A DNA stretch of 64,000 nucleotides from Atherix ibis (lineage: Eukaryota; Arthropoda; Insecta; Diptera; Athericidae). The stretch is taken from assembly GCA_958298945.1 (NCBI GenBank), contig OY282608.1, forward strand, positions 18,391,933 through 18,455,932, written 5' to 3'. A program made the position numbers and the translations under genes. Under the pieces are notes generated by a model that was not told where the DNA came from, ran no database searches, and was given only the letters and a program-made list of their open reading frames with translations. Shown piece by piece: positions 55,056-64,000 of this stretch (position 1 is its first letter; the number at the start of each line of letters is the position of its first letter).

Positions 55056-56625
55056 CAACAAACCAACAAACCAACAAACCAACAAACCATCAAACGAACA
55101 AAGCAACAAACCAACAAGCCAACAAACCAACAAACCAACAAGCCAACAAACCAGCAAACCAACAAGCCAACAAACCAACAAACCAAAAAACCAACAAACC
55201 AACAAACCAACAAGCCAACAAACCAACAAACCAACAAACCAACAAACCAACAAACCAACAAGCCAACAAGCCAACAAGCCAACAAACCAACAAGCCAACA
55301 AACCAAGAAACCAACAAACCAACAAACCAACAAACCAACAAGCCAACAAGCCAACAAACCAACAAACCAACAAGCCAACAAACCAACAAACCAACAAACC
55401 AACATGCCAACAAACCAACAAACTAAGTAACCAACAAGCCAACAAACCAACAAACCAACAAGCCAACAAGCCAACAAACCAACAAACCAACAAACCAACA
55501 AACCAACAAACCAACAAACCAACAAACCAACAAGCCTACAAACCAAAAAGCCAACAAACCAACAAACCAACAAGCCAACAAACCACAAAGCCAATAAAAC
55601 CAACAAACCAACAAGCCAACAAGCCAACAAACCAACAAACAAATACACCAACAAACCAACAAACCAACAAACCAACAAACCAACAAACCAACAAACCAAC
55701 AAACAAATAAACCAACAAACCAACAAACCAACAAACCAACAAGCTAACAAACCAACAAACCAACAAACCAACAAACCAACAAACCAACAAACAAATACAC
55801 CAACAAACCAACAAACCAACAAACCAACAAACCAACAAACCAACAAACAAATAAACCAACAAACCAACAAGCCAACAAACCAACAAGCCAACAAACCAAC
55901 AAACCAACAAACCAACAAACAAATAAACCAACAAACCAACAAGCCAACAAACCAAAAAGCCAACAAACCAACAAACCAACAAACCAACAAACCAACAAAC
56001 CAACAAAGCAACAAACCAAAAAACCAACAAACCAAAAAACCAACAAACCAACAAACCATCAAACGAACAAAGCAACAAACCAACAAGCCAACAAGCCAAC
56101 AAACCAACAAACCAACAAACCAACAAGCCAACAAACCAGCAAACCAACAAGCCAACAAGCCAACAAACCAAAAAACCAACAAACCAACAAACCAACAAGC
56201 CAACAAACCAACAAACCAACAAACCAACAAACCAACAAACCAACAAGCCAACAAGCCACCAAGCCAACAAACCAACAAGCCAACAAACCAAGAAACCAAC
56301 AAACCAACAAACCAACAAACCAACAAACCAACAAGCCAACAAACCAACAAACCAACAAGCCAACAAACCAACAAACCAACAAACCAACATGCCAACAAAC
56401 CAACAAACTAAGTAACCAACAAGCCAACAAACCAACAAACCAACAAGCCAACAAGCCAACAAACCAACAAACCAACAAACCAACAAACCAACAAACCAAC
56501 AAGCCAACAAACCAAAAAGCCAACAAACCAACGAACCAACAAGCCAACAAGCCAACAAACCAACAAACCAACAAACCAAAAAGCCAACAAACAAACAAAC
56601 CAAGAAGCCAACAAACCAACAAACC
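55056..56625. repeat. Tandem higher-order repeat of about 1.84 kb, copy 2
   Basis: This copy is shorter than copy 1 by about 250 bases, the length of the 248-bp local duplication found only in copy 1. Similarity to copy 1 ends at about 56,625, where this copy continues into a caaataaa unit and copy 1 runs into its second catgcc box. Confidence 0.78.
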
Positions 56626-59600
56626 AACAAGCCAACAAACCAACAAACAAATAAACCAACAAGCTAACAAACCAACAAGCCAACAAACCAACAAACCAAC
56701 AAATAAATACACCAACAAACCAACAAACCAACAAACCAACAAACCAACAAACCAACAAACCAACAAACCAATAAACCAACAAACCAACAAACCAACAAAC
56801 CAACAAACCAACAAACCAACAAGCCAACAAACCAACAAGCCAACAAACCAACAAACCAACAAGCCAACAAACCAACAAACCAACAAACCAACAAACCAAC
56901 AAACCAACAAACCAACAAACCAACAAACCAACAAGCCAACAAGCCACTAAACCAACAAACCAACAAAAAAACAAGCAAACTAACCAACAAGCCAACAAAC
57001 CAACAAACCAACAAACCAACAAGCCAACAAACCAACAAACCAACAAACCAACAAGCCAACAAACCAACAAACCAACAAGCCAACAAACCAACAAACTAAC
57101 AAACCAACAAACCAACAAGCCAACAAACCAACAAACCAAGTAACCAAAAAGCCAACAAACTAACAAACCAACAAACCAACAAGCCAACAAACCATCAAAC
57201 GAACAAAGCAACAAGCCAACAAGCAAACAAACCGACAAGCCAACAAGCCAACAAACCAGCAAACCAACAAGCCAACAAGCCAACAAACCAACAAGCCAAC
57301 AAACCAACAAACCAACAAACCAACAAACCAACAAACCAACAAGCCAACAAGCCACCAAACCAACAAACCAACAAACCAACAAGCCAACAAACCAACAAGC
57401 CAACAAACCAACAAACCAACAAGCCAACAAGCCAACAAACCAACAAGCCAACAAACCAACAAACCAACAAAACAACAAGCCAACAAGCCAACAAACCAAC
57501 AAACCAACAAACCAACAAGCCAACAAACCAACAAACCAACAAGCCAACAAACCAACAAACCAACAAACCAACAAGCCAACAAGCCAACAAACCAACAAAC
57601 CAACAAACCAACAAACCAACAAACCAACAAACCAACAAACCAACAAACCAATTAACCAACAAACCAACAAACGAACAAACCAACAAACCAACAAACTAAC
57701 AAACCAACAAGCCATCAAACCAACAAACCAACAAACCAACCAGCCAACAAACCAACAAGCCAACAAACCAACAACCCAACAAACCAAGTAACTAAAAAGC
57801 CAACAAACTAACAAACCAACAAGCCAACAAGCCATCAAACCAACAACCCAACAAAGCAACAAGCCAACAAGCCCACAAACCAACAAGCCAACAAACAAAC
57901 AAACCAACAAACCAACAAGCCAACAAGCCAATAAACCAACAATCCAACAAGCCAAAAAACCAACAAACCAACAAACCAACAAGCCAACAAACCAACAAAC
58001 CAATAAGCCAACAAACCAACAAACCAACAAACCAACAAACCTACAAGCTAACAAGCTAACAAACCAACAAACCAACAAGCCAACAAACCAACAAACCAAC
58101 AAACCAACAAGCCAACAAACCAACAAGCCAACAAACCAAAAAGCCAACAAACCAACAAACCAATAAACCAACAAACCAACAAACCAACAAGCAAACAAGC
58201 CAACAAACCAACAAACCAACAAACCAACAAACCAACAAACCAACAAGCCAACAAGCCAACAAACCAACAAGCCAACAAACTAACAAACCAACAAGCCAAC
58301 AAGCCAACAAGCCAACAAGCCAACAAGCCAACAAACCAACAAACCAACAAACCAACAAACCAACAAGCCAACAAACTAACAATCCAACAAATCAACAAGC
58401 CAACAAACCAACAAGCCAACAAGCCAACAAACCAACAAACCAACAAAGCAACAAACCAAAAAACCAACAATTCAAAAAACCAAAAAACCAACAAGCCAAC
58501 AAGCCAACAAACCAACAAACCAACAAGCCCACAAGCCAACAAACCAACAAACCAACAAGCCAACAAACCAACAAACAAATAAACCAACAAACCAACAAAC
58601 CAACAAACCAACCAGCCAACAAACCAACAAACCAACAAACCAACAAACCAAGAAACCAACAAGCCAACAAGCCAACAAGCCAACAAACCAACAAACCAAC
58701 AAGCCAACAAACCACAAACCAACAAACCAACAAACCAACAAACCAACAAGCCAACAAGCCAACAAACCAACAAACCAACAAGCCAACAAACCAACAAACC
58801 ATCATGCCAACAAACCAACAAACTAAGTAACCAACAAGCCAACAAACCAACAAACCAACAAGCAACAAGCCAACAAACCAACAAACCAACAAACCAACAA
58901 ATCATCAAACGAACAAAGCAACAAACCAACAAGCCAACAAACCAACAAACCAACAAACAAATAAACCAACAAACCAACAAACCAACAAACCAACAAACCA
59001 ACCAGCCAACAAACCAACAAACCAACAAACCAACAAACCAACAAATCACAAAGCCAACAAACCAACAAACCAACAAGCCAATAAGCCAACAAACCAACAA
59101 ACAAATACACCAACAAACCAACAAACCAACAAACCAACAAACCAACAAACCAACAAACCAACAAACCAACAAACAAATAAACCAATAAACCAACAAACCA
59201 ACAAACCAACAAGCTAACAAACCAACAAACCAACAAACCAACAAACCAACAAACCAACAAACAAATACACCAACAAACCAACAAACCAACAAACCAACAA
59301 ACCAACAAACAAATAAACCAACAAACCAACAAGCCAACAAACCAACAAGCCAACAAACCAACAAACCAACAAACCAACAAACAAATAAACCAACAAACCA
59401 ACAAGCCAACAAACCAACAAGCCAACAAACCAACAAACCAACAAACCAACAAACCAACAAACCAACAAAACAACAAACCAAAAAACCAACAAACCAAAAA
59501 ACCAACAAACCAACAAATCATCAAACGAACAAAGCAACAAACCAACAAGCCAACAAACCAACAAACCAACAAGCCAACAAACCAGCAAACCAACAAGCCA

Positions 59601-61060
59601 ACAAGCCAACAAACCAAAAAACCAACAAATCAACAAACCAACAAGCCAACAAACCAACAAACCAACAAACCAACAAACCAACAAACCAACAAGCTAACAA
59701 GCCAACAAGCCAACAAACCAACAAGCCAACAAACCAAGAAACCAACAAACCAACAAACCAACAAACCAACAAGCCAACAAGCCAACAAACCAACAAACCA
59801 ACAAGCCAACAAACCAACAAACCAACAAACCAACATGCCAACAAACCAACAAACTAAGTAACCAGCAAGCCAACAAACCAACAAACCAACAAGCCAACAA
59901 GCCAACAAACCAACAAACCAACAAACCAACAAGCCAACAAACCAAAAAGCCAACAAACCAACAAACCAACAAGCCAACAAGCCAACAAGCCAACAAGCCA
60001 ACAAACCAACAAACCAACAAGCCAACAAACAAACAAACCAAGAAGCCAACAAACCAACAAACCAACAAGCCAACAAACCAACAAATAAATAAACCAACAA
60101 ACCAACAAACCAACAAACCAACAAGCTAACAAACCAACAAACCAACAAACCAACAATCCAACAAATCAACAAGCCAACAAACCAACAAGCCAACAAGCCA
60201 ACAAACCAACAAACCAACAAAGCAACAAACCAAAAAACCAACAATTCAAAAAACCAACAAACCAACAAACCATCAAACGAACAAAGCAACAAGCCAACAA
60301 GCCAACAAACCAACAAACCAACAAGCCAACAAACCAGCAAACCAACAAGCCAACAAGCCAAAAAACCAAAAAACCAACAAACCAACAAACCAACCAGCCA
60401 ACAAACCAACAAACCAACAAACCAACAAACCAACAAACCAACAAGCCAACAAGCCAACAAGCCAACAAACCAACAAGCCAACAAACCAACAAACCAACAA
60501 ACCAACAAACCAACAAGCCAACAAGCCAACAAACCAACAAACCAACAAGCCAACAAACCAACAAACCAACAAACGATCATGCCAACAAACCAACAAACTA
60601 AGTAACCAACAAGCCAACAAACCAACAAACCAACAAGCAACAAGCCAACAAGCCAACAAACCAACAAACCAACAAACCAACAAACCAACAAGCCAACAAA
60701 CCACAAAGCCAACAAACCAACAAACCAACAAGCCAACAAGCCAACAAACCAACAAACAAATACACCAACAAACCAACAAACCAACAAACCAACAAACCAA
60801 CAAACCAACAAACCAACAAACCAACAAACAAATAAACCAACAAACCAACAAACCAACAAGCTAACAAACCAACAAACCAACAAACCAACAAACCAACAAA
60901 CCAACAAACAAATACACCAACAAACCAACAAACCAACAAACCAACAAACCAACAAACCAACAAACCAACAAACAAATAAACCAACAAACCAACAAGCCAA
61001 CAAACCAACAAGCCAACAAACCAACAAACCAACAAACCAACAAACCAACAAACCAAAAAA
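56575..61060. repeat. Tandem higher-order repeat of about 4.49 kb, copy 1
   Basis: Markers shared with the next copy: aagaag 56,602 and 61,087 (offset 4,485); ccacta 56,944 and 61,437 (4,493); attaacc 57,651 and 62,136 (4,485); the ctaac before a run of G-type units 58,280 and 62,765 (4,485). Further right the offset is about 4,600, because copy 2 has about fourteen extra octamers near 62.9 kb. The left part of the copy is also related to 46-48 kb at an offset of 10,769. Confidence 0.84.
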
Positions 61061-64000
61061 CCAACAAGCCAACAAACAAACAAACCAAGAAGCCAACAAA
61101 CCAACAAACCAACAAGCCAACAAACCAACAAACAAATAAACCAACAAACCAACAAACCAACAAACCAACAAACCAACAAGCTAACAAACCAACAAGCCAA
61201 CAAACCAACAAACCAACAAATAAATACACCAACAAACCAACAAACCAACAAACCAACAAACCAACAAACCAATAAACCAACAAACCAACAAACCAACAAA
61301 CCAACAAACCAACAAACCAACAAGCCAACAAACCAACAAGCCAACAAACCAACAAACCAACAAGCCAACAAACCAACAAACCAACAAACCAACAAACCAA
61401 CAAACCAACAAACCAACAAACCAACAAGCCAACAAGCCACTAAACCAACAAACCAACAAAAAAACAAGCAAACTAACCAACAAGCCAACAAACCAACAAA
61501 CCAACAAACCAACAAGCCAACAAACCAACAAACCAACAAACCAACAAGCCAACAAACCAACAAGCCAACAAACCAACAAACTAACAAACCAACAAACCAA
61601 CAAGCCAACAAACCAACAAACCAAGTAACCAAAAAGCCAACAAACTAACAAACCAACAAACCAACAAGCCAACAAACCATCAAACGAACAAAGCAACAAG
61701 CCAACAAGCAAACAAACCGACAAGCCAACAAGCCAACAAACCAGCAAACCAACAAGCCAACAAGCCAACAAACCAACAAGCCAACAAACCAACAAATCAA
61801 CAAACCAACAAACCAACAAACCAACAAGCCAACAAGCCACCAAACCAACAAACCAACAAACCAACAAGCCAACAAACCAACAAGCCAACAAACCAACAAA
61901 CCAACAAGCCAACAAGCCAACAAACCAACAAGCCAACAAACCAACAAACCAACAAACAAACAAGCCAACAAGCCAACAAACCAACAAACCAACAAACCAA
62001 CAAGCCAACAAACCAACAAACCAACAAGCCAACAAACCAACAAACCAACAAACCAACAAGCCAACAAGCCAACAAACCAACAAACCAACAAACCAACAAA
62101 CCAACAAACCAACAAACCAACAAACCAACAAACCAATTAACCAACAAACCAACAAACGAACAAACCAACAAACCAACAAACTAACAAACCAACAAGCCAT
62201 CAAACCAACAAACCAACAAACCAACCAGCCAACAAACCAACAAGCCAACAAACCAACAAACCAACAAACCAAGTAACTAAAAAGCCAACAAACTAACAAA
62301 CCAACAAGCCAACAAGCCATCAAACCAACAACCCAACAAAGCAACAAGCCAACAAGCACACAAACCAACAAGCCAACAAACAAACAAACCAACAAACCAA
62401 CAAGCCAACAAGCCAATAAACCAACAATCCAACAAGCCAAAAAACCAACAAACCAACAAACCAACAAGCCAACAAACCAACAAACCAATAAGCCAACAAA
62501 CCAACAAACCAACAAACCAACAAACCTACAAGCTAACAAGCTAACAAACCAACAAACCAACAAGCCAACAAACCAACAAACCAACAAACCAACAAGCCAA
62601 CAAACCAACAAGCCAACAAACCAAAAAGCCAACAAACCAACAAACCAATAAACCAACAAACCAACAAACCAACAAGCAAACAAGCCAACAAACCAACAAA
62701 CCAACAAACCAACAAACCAACAAACCAACAAGCCAACAAGCCAACAAACCAACAAGCCAACAAACTAACAAACCAACAAGCCAACAAGCCAACAAGCCAA
62801 CAAGCCAACAAGCCAACAAGCCAACAAACCAACAAACCAACAAACCAACAAACCAACAAGCCAACAAACTAACAAACCAACAAGCCAACAAACCAACAAA
62901 CCAACAAACCAACAAACCAACAAGCCAACAAGCCAACAAGCCAACAAACCAACAAGCCAACAAACCAACAAACCAACAAACCAACAATCCAACAAATCAA
63001 CAAGCCAACAAACCAACAAGCCAACAAGCCAACAAACCAACAAACCAACAAAGCAACAAACCAAAAAACCAACAATTCAAAAAACCAAAAAACCAACAAG
63101 CCAACAAGCCAACAAACCAACAAACCAACAAGCCCACAAGCCAACAAACCAACAAACCAACAAGCCAACAAACCAACAAACAAATAAACCAACAAACCAA
63201 CAAACCAACAAACCAACCAGCCAACAAACCAACAAACCAACAAACCAACAAACCAACAAGCCAACAAGCCAACAAGCCAACAAACCAACAAACCAACAAG
63301 CCAACAAACCACAAACCAACAAACCAACAAACCAACAAACCAACAAGTCAACAAGCCAACAAACCAACAAACCAACAAGCCAACAATCCAACAAACCATC
63401 ATGCCAACAAACCAACAAACTAAGTAACCAACAAGCCAACAAACCAACAAACCAACAAGCAACAAGCCAACAAACCAACAAACCAACAAACCAACAAACC
63501 AACAAGCCAACAAATCACAAAGCCAACAAACCAACAAACCAACAAGCCAATAAGCCAACAAACCAACAAACAAATACACCAACAAACCAACAAACCAACA
63601 AACCAACAAACCAACAAACCAACAAACCAACAAACAAATAAACCAATAAACCAACAAACCAACAAACCAACAAGCTAACAAACCAACAAACCAACAAACC
63701 AACAAACCAGCAAACAAATACACCAACAAACCAACAAACCAACAAACCAACAAACCAACAAACAAATAAACCAACAAACCAACAAGCCAACAAACCAACA
63801 AGCCAACAAACCAACAAACCAACAAACCAACAAACAAATAAACCAACAAACCAACAAGCCAACAAACCAACAAGCCAACAAACCAACAAACCAACAAACC
63901 AACAAACCAACAAACCAACAAAACAACAAACCAAAAAACCAACAAACCAAAAAACCAACAAACCAACAAATCATCAAACGAACAAAGCAACAAACCAACA
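61061..64000. repeat. Tandem higher-order repeat of about 4.49 kb, copy 2 (cut by window end)
   Basis: This is the second copy, running off the right edge of the window. It keeps the ccacta unit (61,437), the aaaaaacaagcaaactaacc stretch just after it, the attaacc unit (62,136), aagtaactaaaaagcc (about 62,273), a run of six CCAACAAG units (62,773-62,820) and a caattcaaaaaacc unit (ttc at 63,076). Confidence 0.82.

Larger units (their letters stand above)
1..64000. repeat. Octanucleotide satellite array filling the whole window
   Basis: The sequence is a head-to-tail run of 8-base units, CCAACAAA and CCAACAAG on the + strand, from first to last base. Almost all other units are one or two substitutions away and keep the 8-base phase: ccaaaaaa, ccaaaaag, ccaagaag, ccaataag, ccatcaaa, ccagcaaa, ccgacaaa, cgaacaaa, gcaacaaa, ctaacaaa, caaacaaa, caaataaa, caaataca and ctaagtaa. 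A few 7-base units break the phase. The + strand is nearly all A and C with scattered G; T is rare. There is no stretch above a few units that is not built this way, so no gene-sized unique sequence is present. This is seen directly. That it is eukaryotic heterochromatic satellite is an inference from length and higher-order structure; the species and chromosomal position cannot be told. Confidence 0.97.

Noticed and set aside
1..64000. Telomere tract
   Set aside because: The strand asymmetry fits, but the unit has only GG pairs, matches no telomere repeat I know, carries many fixed variants and is arranged in kilobase higher-order repeats. The window also contains no chromosome end.
1..64000. 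CRISPR array
   Set aside because: Repeats are contiguous 8-base units without unique spacers of constant length, and there are no cas genes.

Overview
The whole 64 kb window is one uninterrupted satellite array. The building block on the + strand is the octanucleotide CCAACAAA and its common variant CCAACAAG (bottom strand TTTGTTGG / CTTGTTGG). It enters in mid-array at base 1 and leaves in mid-array at base 64,000, so the true array is longer than the window. I found no unique-sequence island, no credible protein gene, no tRNA or rRNA, no transposon, no CRISPR array and no recognisable promoter or terminator. The + strand is almost entirely A and C. T and CpG appear only in variant units, and the A/C strand never switches sides, so every copy is head to tail.

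The organism cannot be named from this sequence. A simple-unit array this long, organised into multi-kilobase higher-order repeats, is typical of eukaryotic satellite DNA (pericentromeric, subtelomeric or other heterochromatin). Nothing here points to a bacterium or virus. A/C versus G/T strand asymmetry is also a property of telomeres, but the unit is not a telomere repeat I recognise, and kilobase higher-order repeats with many variant units argue against a telomere tract.

The interesting content is the duplication history written in the variant units. Blocks, left to right: A (1 to about 1.94 kb) with a 616/608-bp tandem duplication; B (about 1.94 to 13.3 kb), where a segment of about 1.2 kb recurs three times at spacings of 2,534 and 3,315 bp; C (about 13.3 to 18.2 kb), repeating at about 2.0 kb and lacking the commonest marker box; D (about 18.2 to 29 kb), with two nested tandem duplications of about 2.95 and 2.31 kb; E (about 29 to 40 kb), with a tandem duplication of about 3.35 kb and a further copy at 3,148 bp; F (about 40 to 64 kb), with units of about 2.27, 5.4, 1.84 and 4.49 kb and a 248-bp local duplication.

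Each duplication was placed by matching rare variant units (for example a ctaagtaa box, a catcaaacgaac box, a 7-base unit and a ccacta box) between copies and reading the constant offset. Offsets drift in steps of 8 bases inside a copy, as expected for gain and loss of whole octamers. Long open frames exist on both strands only because the octamer has no stop codon in any frame; they are not evidence of genes.
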